From NCBI GenBank assembly GCA_905211955.1, contig CAJMCT010000082.1, positions 1 through 5,236 of the forward strand: DNA of 5,236 nt. The letters run 5' to 3'. Positions 1 to 5,236 of this stretch are shown piece by piece. The stretch comes from an uncultured Eubacteriales bacterium. Its GTDB lineage: Bacteria > Bacillota > Clostridia > Christensenellales > Borkfalkiaceae. The notes beneath the pieces were generated by a model. It did no database searches. It was not told the DNA's origin and saw only the letters and a program-made list of their open reading frames with translations. Within the stretch, counting starts at the first letter, position 1; every line of letters starts with the position of its first letter. A program made the translations under genes and the position numbers.

Positions 1-18
1 ATTTTTTATATTATCCAT
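1..18 (-). CDS. Possible start of the next operon gene (partial, cut by window edge)
   Basis: Reading leftward past the rseP stop, an ATG at 18-16 opens a frame MDNIKN that runs off the window. It lies 18 bases after the rseP stop, a normal gap for this cluster, and related bacteria usually have ispG or polC here. However, the 18 bases before the ATG are almost pure A/T with no Shine-Dalgarno sequence, so the true start could lie beyond the edge. Six residues are too few to identify a product. The existence of a downstream gene is inferred mostly from context and from the absence of any terminator after rseP. Confidence 0.25.
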
Positions 19-36
19 TATTTTAATTTATAAAAT

Positions 37-1158
37 CTAAAAACACCGTTGCAAATCGAAAATCACCGCAAAAAGCAGTATAAACACAAGCCCTATCGTA
101 TGAATTACGCCTTCCACCTTTCGGTTGACGGGTTTTTTAAATATGCCTTCTATCAAGCAAAAAACTATTCTCGACCCATCAAGTGCTGGGAAAGGCAATA
201 AATTAAAAACGGCAAGATTTACGCCTATAAAAGACGTGATATTAAGTAAATACCTAAGTCCACCCACTTTAATAGCATCTGCAGTGACGGCAATGGTAGT
301 CACTGTTCCGCCCACAGAAGATATTGAAAGCCTACCCGTTAGAAGTTGCCCTAAAACCGAAAATATAGTCCCTGCAAGTTTAATCGAGTAATCGAAACTG
401 TTCGCAATAGTTTTAAAAAACCCAAACCTAACCGTCGTAGAATAAAGCCCACTCGATACAACTTCACCCTTGTCGTTTAGTTGATAACTTATCCCTAGTG
501 CGTTATATAGTTTTGAAACGTCTTCTAAATTAGAAAAGTCGGTGTCCGCGCGAAGCATAACTAAAACTTCGGTATCTTTTCCGCCACGACGAACTGTAAA
601 CTCGACTTTGTCGCCCTTTTTTCTATTCTCTATCCCGTCCATAAGGTCTGAGATTAAATACACGCTTTTTCCTTCTACCGATAAAATTATATCTTTGCTT
701 TGCAAAGAATATTCTTTTAGATACACGTTGCTATCTACCATATCCACGCCAACTAATGCCGTTTGCCCGTAAGCGCCAAACATTACGGCAATAATTATCA
801 CGGCAAATAAGTAGTTCATAAACGCACCCGAAAACAAAACGATTATTCTCTTAAACGGGTTTTTATTGTTAAAGGCTTTGGGATTTTGCAAATCCTTATC
901 TTCACCAAGAAAAGCGCAATATCCCCCTAACGGCAAAAGACGGACGGAAAACAATTCTCCGTCCTTCTTTTTCTTTTGATATAATTTTGGCCCAAAGCCT
1001 ATTGAGAATTCTTCTATGCTAAACCCTAAAAGTTTACCCGAAGAATAATGCCCGAATTCGTGTACGGTTATCATAATAAGCAGTACCAAAACCGCTAATA
1101 AAACGTACCCTATATACCCCATTACTTCCGAAAAGGAAGCGAGCAAGTTTAATTCCAT
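37..1158 (-). CDS. rseP: RseP/RasP-type site-2 intramembrane zinc metalloprotease
   Basis: A 373-residue membrane protease (M50 family) that cleaves substrates within the cell membrane; in Bacillota the homologue RasP cuts anti-sigma factors, FtsL and leftover signal peptides. Seen: an N-terminal membrane segment (about 14-32) containing the zinc motif HEFGH (H33, E34, H37), then the conserved RLLPLGGY block at 73-80, a second membrane segment at about 104-127 after SGAFMN, one PDZ-like domain (about 130-205), and the C-terminal NLLPFPALDGSR motif (319-330) with D327 as the expected third zinc ligand, followed by KPVNRKVEG and a final membrane segment (about 350-367). Length suits the single-PDZ form. 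The start ATG directly follows the dxr TAA with no gap, and GGAG (1164-1167, 5 bases upstream) inside the dxr tail acts as ribosome binding site. The PDZ carboxylate-loop region (NVYLKEYSLQSKD) lacks the usual Gly/Pro-rich form. Actual substrates cannot be told from the sequence. Confidence 0.95.
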   Translation of the reverse strand: MELNLLASFSEVMGYIGYVLLAVLVLLIMITVHEFGHYSSGKLLGFSIEEFSIGFGPKLYQKKKKDGELFSVRLLPLGGYCAFLGEDKDLQNPKAFNNKNPFKRIIVLFSGAFMNYLFAVIIIAVMFGAYGQTALVGVDMVDSNVYLKEYSLQSKDIILSVEGKSVYLISDLMDGIENRKKGDKVEFTVRRGGKDTEVLVMLRADTDFSNLEDVSKLYNALGISYQLNDKGEVVSSGLYSTTVRFGFFKTIANSFDYSIKLAGTIFSVLGQLLTGRLSISSVGGTVTTIAVTADAIKVGGLRYLLNITSFIGVNLAVFNLLPFPALDGSRIVFCLIEGIFKKPVNRKVEGVIHTIGLVFILLFAVIFDLQRCF

Positions 1159-2295
1159 TTACACTCCGAATTTGTTTTTAATGAAACTTGCGCCGAAATT
1201 ATTTGCGCTTTCTAATTCTTCGTAAGTAGAATAATTACCGCCCTTAAACTCGTCTAGTGCGCCCTTTATACCTTCAAAAATATCCGTGTAGCCTATGCGG
1301 TTTTCTAAGTAATACTTAACCGCTTGCTCGTTCGCACCGTTCGCTACCGCGGGGCAAAGTCCGCCTTTCTTCCCCGCCGAGATTATTAAGTCAAGGCAAG
1401 GAAACCTATCAGTATCCGGCTTATCAAAGGTTAGTTTACCCAATGCGGAAAAATCTAAACTTTTTACGCCGTTATCAAGCCTTTCTGGACAAGATAAGGC
1501 AAGACTTATGGGTATTTCCATAGTGGGATAACTCATTTGTGCAATAACACTTGCATCATTATATTCCACCATAGAGTGTATGATACTTTCCTTATGAATT
1601 ATAACGTCTATCTTTGAAAAATCGGTATCGTAAAGCCAACGCGCTTCTATAACTTCAAAACCTTTGTTAACTAAGGTTGCGCAGTCTATAGTAATCTTTG
1701 CACCCATATTCCAGTTAGGATGTTTTAGAGCATCGCTTGCCTTAGCCGTAATCAACTGTTCTTTTGTGTAATCTCTAAACGCACCGCCAGAACAAGTTAG
1801 AATAAGTTTTCTAAACTCTTTTTTATAGTCGAAAGAAAGCGACTGCCAAATTGCCGAATGTTCGCTATCGATAGGGGTAATCTTTATCCCCTTTTCCTTT
1901 GCAAGACGCATAACCATTTCGCCACCGACGACCAAACTTTCTTTGTTCGCAAGCGCTATGTCTTTGCCCTTTTTTATACAATCTAATACGGCAATAATAC
2001 CCTTAAACCCAACTAGCGCAACAACTACGACGTCCGCTTCGCTTATTATGGCGTTCGTGAAGGCGTTTTCGCCAAAATGCATTTGCGCATTCGCGCCAAA
2101 CCCTTCAAAATCTTTTTCGCTACAACTAGAAGTTGCAACTAAGGGCTTAAACTCGTTTATCTGTTCTTTCAAGAGTTCAAAGTTATTTCCACCTGCAAGG
2201 GATACTACCTTAAACTTATCGGGATACCGCCTTATAACGTTTAACGTTTGTCTTCCAATAGAACCCGTACTGCCGATTATAGCAACTCTTTTCAT
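1159..2295 (-). CDS. dxr: 1-deoxy-D-xylulose 5-phosphate reductoisomerase
   Basis: Cytosolic NADPH-dependent enzyme that converts DXP to 2-C-methyl-D-erythritol 4-phosphate, the committed step of the non-mevalonate isoprenoid pathway and the fosmidomycin target. It has 378 residues, near the family norm. Seen: nucleotide-binding GSTGSIG (8-14), LANKES (115-120), DSEHSAIWQ (143-151) with metal ligands D143 and E145, the TCSGGAFRD loop start (167-175), KHPNWNMG (191-198) with the active-site-loop tryptophan W195, and NKGFEVIEA (210-218) with third metal ligand E214. These correspond to E. coli D150, E152, W212 and E231. Departures: Cys205 replaces the usual Ser of DSAT (E. coli S222, a substrate-phosphate contact); HKES (234-237) replaces HPQS; PTM (257-259) replaces PDM; ANGANEQAV (318-326) replaces the usual NAANEVAV. 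The frame is intact and all metal ligands are present, so an active enzyme is expected. It starts one base after the cdsA stop (TAGTATG); only a weak GGTG precedes it, so translational coupling is likely. Its product feeds UppS, encoded two genes upstream. Confidence 0.97.
   Translation of the reverse strand: MKRVAIIGSTGSIGRQTLNVIRRYPDKFKVVSLAGGNNFELLKEQINEFKPLVATSSCSEKDFEGFGANAQMHFGENAFTNAIISEADVVVVALVGFKGIIAVLDCIKKGKDIALANKESLVVGGEMVMRLAKEKGIKITPIDSEHSAIWQSLSFDYKKEFRKLILTCSGGAFRDYTKEQLITAKASDALKHPNWNMGAKITIDCATLVNKGFEVIEARWLYDTDFSKIDVIIHKESIIHSMVEYNDASVIAQMSYPTMEIPISLALSCPERLDNGVKSLDFSALGKLTFDKPDTDRFPCLDLIISAGKKGGLCPAVANGANEQAVKYYLENRIGYTDIFEGIKGALDEFKGGNYSTYEELESANNFGASFIKNKFGV
1164..1167 (-). 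promoter_or_regulatory. rseP ribosome binding site inside the dxr tail
   Basis: GGAG on the minus strand lies within the last dxr codons (Gly-Val-stop) with 5 bases to the rseP ATG. It supports the rseP start that directly abuts the dxr stop. Confidence 0.65.
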
Positions 2296-2296
2296 A

Positions 2297-3163
2297 CTAC
2301 ACCACTAAAAACATTATGCAAACGAATACCGAGCATAAACTCATGCCGTCTATTCTATCCATAGCACCGCCGTGACCGGGCATAATTTTACCCATGTCCT
2401 TGATACCGACACGGCGCTTGATTAAACTTTCTAAAAGGTCGCCAAGTTCGGTTAAAACCGAGCCTACTAAACCTATCAATATAAAGAAGAATATCGGTGA
2501 GAAAAAGTTTACCATATCCGCCATACCACGGAATACGAAAAATACTATAATACTACCTATTATTCCGCCGACAATACCACCGATTGCACCTGCAACCGTT
2601 TTGTTTGGAGAAAGGCGCGGACATAATTTTTTTACGTTGCCTTTTCTTAATTTACTATACGTCATACCAACCAAGTACGCCATAGTATCAGAGCAAGGCG
2701 ATATAACGAAGATTAAAAGCATTGCTAAAAATCCGTTAGGCTCGCCAACATCGTTAGATACTAGCATTGCAAGTATTAAGAGCGCGGGATAAACTATGGG
2801 CAAAATGGATATACCAAAAGTTTTGATATCGTACCCTTTAACAACACAGTAAACTGCAACACCTATAACGAATAGTAATGCAAGGTCTATTGCAAACAAG
2901 AACCCGTAGCCTTGCATATAAAGGTATTCGGTAAGACAATACGTAGGCACGAAAAGTATGCCGAAAATAGTTGCCGGAACAATCGTTCCTTTTGCCGAAT
3001 ACGGCTTTACCGCACGCGCAACTTCAAAAGTTGCAAGCGAGCAAAACGCAAAGGTTAATATTTGAAATAGTTTAACGCCAACACCGTCTACAAACTGACG
3101 AAGTAGGAAAAACCCTACTATAATTGCGACGAAGCATGCGCCTGAAATAGTTCTTTTTAGCAT
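2297..3163 (-). CDS. cdsA: Phosphatidate cytidylyltransferase (CDP-diacylglycerol synthase)
   Basis: Integral membrane enzyme that makes CDP-diacylglycerol from CTP and phosphatidic acid, the precursor of the main phospholipids. It has 288 residues, slightly longer than typical but within the family range. Hydrophobic stretches suggest about eight or nine membrane segments from residue 5 to the C-terminus. Seen: SDTMAY (158-163), SPNKT (185-189), GDLLESLIKR (241-250), and the C-terminal CDS signature running from KRRVGIKD (249-256) to GHGGAMDRID (263-272), whose Asp residues are the expected metal and nucleotide site. Slight departures: SPNKTVAG where SPKKTxEG is common, M261 before the Pro-Gly-His-Gly-Gly block, and Ala at 267 where a bulky hydrophobic residue is usual. 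A strong ribosome binding site (TAAGGA, 3171-3176) overlaps the uppS stop codon with 7 bases to the ATG. It ends one base before dxr. The signature is near complete, so the call is firm. Confidence 0.95.
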   Translation of the reverse strand: MLKRTISGACFVAIIVGFFLLRQFVDGVGVKLFQILTFAFCSLATFEVARAVKPYSAKGTIVPATIFGILFVPTYCLTEYLYMQGYGFLFAIDLALLFVIGVAVYCVVKGYDIKTFGISILPIVYPALLILAMLVSNDVGEPNGFLAMLLIFVISPCSDTMAYLVGMTYSKLRKGNVKKLCPRLSPNKTVAGAIGGIVGGIIGSIIVFFVFRGMADMVNFFSPIFFFILIGLVGSVLTELGDLLESLIKRRVGIKDMGKIMPGHGGAMDRIDGMSLCSVFVCIMFLVV

Positions 3164-3170
3164 AAGTATA

Positions 3171-3176
3171 TCCTTA
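3171..3176 (-). promoter_or_regulatory. cdsA ribosome binding site overlapping the uppS stop
   Basis: The minus strand reads TAAGGA; its first three bases are the uppS stop codon. Seven bases separate it from the cdsA ATG. A ribosome terminating on uppS would sit on this site, favouring coupled re-initiation. Confidence 0.75.
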
Positions 3177-3866
3177 AATTTTGCCGTATCTGCGCTTTCT
3201 TGCGCTAAAACTTAAAACGGCTTTATCAAATTCTTCTTCATTAAAGTCCGGCCACAAAACGTCGGTAAAATAAAGTTCAGAGTACGCGCCTTGGTATAAC
3301 ATAAAGTTAGAAAGTCTAAGTTCTCCACCCGTTCTAATTATAAGATCGGGCTCGCCAAAACTTGCGGTATAAAGGTTTTTAGAAATATTTTCTTCGGTTA
3401 TTTCTTCGCCCTTTTCAACAAGAGTTTTTACCGCCTGCACGATTTCTTGACGCGCGCCGTAGTTTATTGCAACGTTAAGTACACTACCCGTGTTATTTTT
3501 ACTCTTTTCCATATCTTCACGGATAATCTCTTGAAGTTCTGGGGTTAGTTTAGATAAGTCCCCCATAACGTTTAGGCGAACGTTGTTTTTTAGCACTTTC
3601 TTTAAAAACTTAGTAAAGTAAACTTTCAAAAGTCGCATAAGTTCGTCTACTTCTTCTTTGGGGCGCGCCCAATTCTCAGAAGAAAAGGCGTAAAGCGATA
3701 ACGCTTTTACGCCGATACTGAAAGCGTGGCTAACAATTTTATCCACGTTGGCAGAACCGTGCTTATGACCGTAAGACCTTTTTTTACCAAGATTTTGCGC
3801 CCACCTACCGTTTCCGTCCATTATAATTCCCACGTGATTAGGGATTTTTATATTTTTAGTTTCCAT
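3174..3866 (-). CDS. uppS: Undecaprenyl diphosphate synthase (isoprenyl transferase, cis-prenyltransferase)
   Basis: Adds IPP units to farnesyl diphosphate in cis to give the C55 carrier lipid for peptidoglycan and other wall polymers; acts at the inner face of the membrane. It has 230 residues, slightly shorter than most homologues. Seen: HVGIIMDGNGRWA (11-23) with catalytic D17, N19 and R21; R30 and H34; LYAFSSENWARP (58-69) with N65, W66, R68 and E72; and the C-terminal block RTGGELRLSNF (178-188) with R178, R184 and S186, then AYSELYF with E197. These line up one-to-one with E. coli D26, R39, H43, R77, E81, R194, R200, S202 and E213, so all known catalytic and diphosphate-binding residues are present. 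The start ATG overlaps the frr TAA by one base (TAATG). The nearest Shine-Dalgarno-like AAAGGA is 15 bases away, too far to be good, so translation probably depends on ribosomes finishing frr. Ten bases separate it from cdsA. Confidence 0.97.
   Translation of the reverse strand: METKNIKIPNHVGIIMDGNGRWAQNLGKKRSYGHKHGSANVDKIVSHAFSIGVKALSLYAFSSENWARPKEEVDELMRLLKVYFTKFLKKVLKNNVRLNVMGDLSKLTPELQEIIREDMEKSKNNTGSVLNVAINYGARQEIVQAVKTLVEKGEEITEENISKNLYTASFGEPDLIIRTGGELRLSNFMLYQGAYSELYFTDVLWPDFNEEEFDKAVLSFSARKRRYGKI
3687..3713 (-). repeat. Strong stem-loop inside uppS
   Basis: On the minus strand GGCGTAAAAGCG, loop TTAT, then CGCTTTACGCC pair as an 11-bp stem with one bulged A. It encodes residues 52-60 (GVKALSLYA), ahead of the conserved SSENW. 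It is followed in the transcript by TTTTCTTCT (3678-3686), so it resembles an intrinsic terminator, although it lies in an intact essential gene. The inverted repeat is directly visible; any function is not. Confidence 0.5.
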
Positions 3867-4441
3867 TATACGGACATTATATCCTTTTCTTTATCTTGGC
3901 AAAGTTTGTCGATTTTTTCAACGCCTTCGCTCGCAACCTTTTCGATTTCCTTTTCGCAAAGTGCATGTTCGTCTTCTGATAGTTCTTTATTATTCTTCAT
4001 TTTCTTTAAAGAATCCATTGCGTCACGACGAACGTTTCTAACTGCAACCTTGCTATCTTCCGCCATCTTCTTAACTTGTTTAACTAGTTCTTTTCTTCTT
4101 TCTTCGGTAAGAACGGGGAAAACAAGACGGATAACTTTTCCGTCGCTAGACGGGGTTATACCCAAGTTTTCAGCAAGAAGTTGTTTTTCGATAACCTTTA
4201 CCATAGAAGCATCCCACGGAGCGATAACTAAGCATCTTCCTTCGGAAACGGAAATGTTTCCCACTTGGTTAATGGGAGTAGGTGTTCCGTAGTAGTCGAC
4301 TAAAACCTTGTCTAAAATATGTGGGTTAGCACGACCTGCACGGATAGTGATATATTCACTGTTAAGTACAGAATAGGTCTTATCAACCTTTTCCATTGCT
4401 TCCATAAGTATAATTTCAAATTGTTCGTTTTCTATAGCCAT
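3866..4441 (-). CDS. frr: Ribosome recycling factor
   Basis: Cytosolic factor that, with EF-G, splits the post-termination ribosome. It has 191 residues against about 185 in the family. Seen: the N-terminal helical stretch, TIRAGRANPHILD (32-44), the small second domain beginning VDYYGTPTPINQVG (48-61) and continuing through SVSEGRCLVIAPWD (64-77), the return to the long helices at IRLVFPVLTEERR (104-116), and VRNVRRDAMD (134-143), which carries the conserved ribosome-contacting arginines. The last roughly 45 residues are charged helix, rich in Lys and Glu, as expected for the three-helix bundle. An excellent ribosome binding site (AAAGGAG, 4449-4455) sits 7 bases before the ATG, 16 bases after pyrH. 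The pyrH-frr pairing is near-universal in bacteria and supports the call. The stop TAA shares its last base with the uppS start. Confidence 0.98.
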   Translation of the reverse strand: MAIENEQFEIILMEAMEKVDKTYSVLNSEYITIRAGRANPHILDKVLVDYYGTPTPINQVGNISVSEGRCLVIAPWDASMVKVIEKQLLAENLGITPSSDGKVIRLVFPVLTEERRKELVKQVKKMAEDSKVAVRNVRRDAMDSLKKMKNNKELSEDEHALCEKEIEKVASEGVEKIDKLCQDKEKDIMSV

Positions 4442-4448
4442 GATTTTA

Positions 4449-4455
4449 CTCCTTT
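4449..4455 (-). promoter_or_regulatory. frr ribosome binding site
   Basis: AAAGGAG on the minus strand, 7 bases before the frr ATG, is the strongest Shine-Dalgarno match in the window. It implies frr is translated efficiently on its own, unlike uppS behind it. Confidence 0.8.
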
Positions 4456-4457
4456 AA

Positions 4458-5165
4458 TTACTTAATAATCGTTCCGATATCGTCGCCGGAAACGGCACGC
4501 ATAAGTGCGTTTTCTTCAAAAAGACCGAACGCAAGAACGGGTATTTTATTTTCCATACAAATGGTTATTGCCGTAGTATCCATAGCCTTTAAGCCTTGAG
4601 CGATAAAGTCTTTATAGGATACTTCTTTAAGTTTTTTAGCATTGGGGTTAAGTTTAGGATCGGAATCGTAAATACCGTCTACGTTTTTAGCGAGAAGCAA
4701 TACGTTAGCACCGATTTCCGCTGCACGAAGTGCCGCCGCCGTATCCGTAGTAAAATACGGGTTTCCCGTTCCGCAAGCAAATATAACTACTCTGCCCTTA
4801 CCTAAGTGGGACATAGCCTTTCTTAAAATGTAAGGCTCTGCAACTCTCATAATCGTTAAAGCCGTTTGAACACGGGTAGGCACGCCCCTTCTTTCCAAAG
4901 CGTCTTGAATAGCGATAGCGTTAATAACGGTAGCGAGCATACCCATATGGTCAGCCGCGCTTCTATCCATTTCTACACCTTGTCTACCGCGCCAAAAGTT
5001 TCCGCCACCGACGATAATGCCGATTTCAACACCGAGATTTTTAACCGCGATAATTTGGTCTACCACTTGCGACAAAATAGTTTCGTCTATACCGTTGCCA
5101 TTTTTCCCTGCAAGCGCTTCACCCGAAAGTTTAATAATAACCCTTTTGTACTTAGAACTTGACAT
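4458..5165 (-). CDS. pyrH: Uridylate kinase (UMP kinase)
   Basis: Phosphorylates UMP to UDP with ATP in pyrimidine nucleotide synthesis; the bacterial enzyme is a hexamer of the amino-acid-kinase fold, unrelated to eukaryotic UMP kinases. With the start chosen here it has 235 residues, typical for the family. Seen: KLSGEALAG (12-20), GGGNFWRGR (53-61), the UMP-site region MDRSAADHMGMLATVINA (66-83), CGTGNPYFTTDTAAALRAAE (131-150), AKNVDGIYDSDP (159-170) and the C-terminal GLKAMDTTA block (191-199). The frame can be extended upstream to an ATG at 5177 (adding MEKF), but the later ATG at 5165 is preferred: GGAG lies 6 bases before it and would fall within those extra codons, nothing like a ribosome site precedes 5177, and homologues begin close to this point. 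It is the first complete gene of the cluster here and may have its own promoter. Confidence 0.98.
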   Translation of the reverse strand: MSSSKYKRVIIKLSGEALAGKNGNGIDETILSQVVDQIIAVKNLGVEIGIIVGGGNFWRGRQGVEMDRSAADHMGMLATVINAIAIQDALERRGVPTRVQTALTIMRVAEPYILRKAMSHLGKGRVVIFACGTGNPYFTTDTAAALRAAEIGANVLLLAKNVDGIYDSDPKLNPNAKKLKEVSYKDFIAQGLKAMDTTAITICMENKIPVLAFGLFEENALMRAVSGDDIGTIIK

Positions 5166-5170
5166 AAATT

Positions 5171-5176
5171 TCTCCA
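5171..5176 (-). promoter_or_regulatory. pyrH ribosome binding site that decides the start
   Basis: The minus strand reads TGGAGA here, followed by AATTT and then ATG at 5165. The spacing of GGAG to that ATG (6 bases) is ideal. The upstream in-frame ATG at 5177 overlaps this element and has no Shine-Dalgarno sequence of its own, so translation should begin at 5165. Confidence 0.75.
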
Positions 5177-5180
5177 TAAT

Positions 5181-5194
5181 AGTTTATACAAACT
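5181..5194. repeat. Short palindrome over the predicted pyrH transcription start
   Basis: AGTTT-ATAC-AAACT is a perfect inverted repeat with 5-bp arms and a 4-base centre. It lies directly after the candidate -10 element, where an operator would sit, and in RNA could form a weak hairpin just before the ribosome site. No known repressor site is recognised. The arms are short and A/T-rich, so chance is a real possibility. Confidence 0.35.
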
Positions 5195-5195
5195 T

Positions 5196-5224
5196 ATTTT
5201 ACCATAATCTTCCCCGTTTGTCTA
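5196..5224 (-). promoter_or_regulatory. Candidate sigma-A-type promoter for pyrH and downstream genes
   Basis: On the minus strand TAGACA (5219-5224, 5 of 6 matches to TTGACA) is followed by a 17-base spacer and TAAAAT (5196-5201, 5 of 6 matches to TATAAT). Transcription would start near 5189, giving a leader of about 24 bases before the pyrH ATG at 5165. Position, spacing and match are all good, but AT-rich DNA gives chance matches, and pyrH may also be read through from upstream genes outside the window. Extended -10 TG is absent. Confidence 0.5.
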
Positions 5225-5236
5225 TAACGATAAAAG

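Noticed and set aside
1..36. Transcription terminator after rseP
   Set aside because: The stretch is A/T-rich but has no inverted repeat followed by a T-run on the minus strand, so the transcript likely continues.
125..772. Plus-strand open frames opposite rseP
   Set aside because: Short antisense shadows of an intact membrane protease gene, with no recognisable product.
2061..2072. Small hairpin GGCG-TTTT-CGCC in dxr
   Set aside because: Only four base pairs, inside a coding region, with no tail or conservation evidence.
1943..2792. Plus-strand open frames opposite dxr and cdsA
   Set aside because: They are antisense shadows of conserved genes without recognisable motifs; the minus-strand frames carry full catalytic motifs.
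3661..3670. GC-rich perfect palindrome GGGCGCGCCC in uppS
   Set aside because: It encodes the conserved Trp-Ala-Arg-Pro stretch; a 10-bp palindrome with no loop or context is likely chance, though it stands out in AT-rich DNA.
3726..4292. A 188-residue open frame on the plus strand opposite frr/uppS
   Set aside because: It lies antisense to two firmly identified genes, its product is a low-complexity Ser/Phe/Thr-rich string (the complement of Lys/Glu-rich frr), and it has no recognisable domain.
4596..5162. Plus-strand open frames opposite pyrH
   Set aside because: Antisense to a highly conserved gene, with compositions explained by it.
1..5236. A novel defence, mobile or biosynthetic system
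   Set aside because: Every base range is accounted for by a conserved housekeeping cluster with gaps of 16 bp or less between complete genes; no insertion, repeat array, RNA gene or unexplained gene is present.

Overview
The window is AT-rich and carries six complete protein genes, all on the minus strand and packed almost end to end. In transcription order (right to left) they are pyrH, frr, uppS, cdsA, dxr and rseP. Gene content, order and tight spacing match the conserved translation/envelope cluster of low-GC Gram-positive bacteria (Bacillota), especially Clostridia, where it usually follows rpsB-tsf and precedes ispG and/or polC. The non-mevalonate gene dxr and the single-PDZ form of RseP fit this. 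Species or family cannot be named from the sequence alone; the sequence departures in Dxr and CdsA suggest a lineage some distance from the well-studied model species.

Right edge (5166-5236): a short intergenic region with a plausible sigma-A-type promoter (TAGACA, 17 bp spacer, TAAAAT on the minus strand), a small palindrome over the predicted transcription start, and a Shine-Dalgarno sequence that places the pyrH start at 5165. Next come pyrH (UMP kinase) and frr (ribosome recycling factor), 16 bp apart. uppS (undecaprenyl diphosphate synthase) overlaps the frr stop by one base (TAATG). cdsA (CDP-diacylglycerol synthase) follows after 10 bp, dxr (DXP reductoisomerase) after 1 bp, and rseP (site-2 protease) directly abuts the dxr stop. 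At the left edge an ATG at position 18 may begin the next gene.

The genes connect as follows. PyrH makes UDP, hence the UTP/CTP and UDP-sugars used for RNA, for CDP-diacylglycerol and for cell-wall precursors. Dxr commits carbon to IPP/DMAPP, which (via farnesyl diphosphate) UppS polymerises into the C55 lipid carrier for peptidoglycan. CdsA uses CTP to activate phosphatidate for phospholipid synthesis. RseP cuts membrane-embedded substrates, and Frr recycles ribosomes. The tight spacing and stop/start overlaps imply one transcript with translational coupling.

I see no mobile element, CRISPR array, RNA gene, frameshift or foreign insertion, and no evidence of a new system. The points worth a second look are small: a Ser-to-Cys change in the substrate-phosphate site of Dxr, other motif departures in Dxr and CdsA, a terminator-like hairpin inside uppS, and the promoter/palindrome ahead of pyrH.
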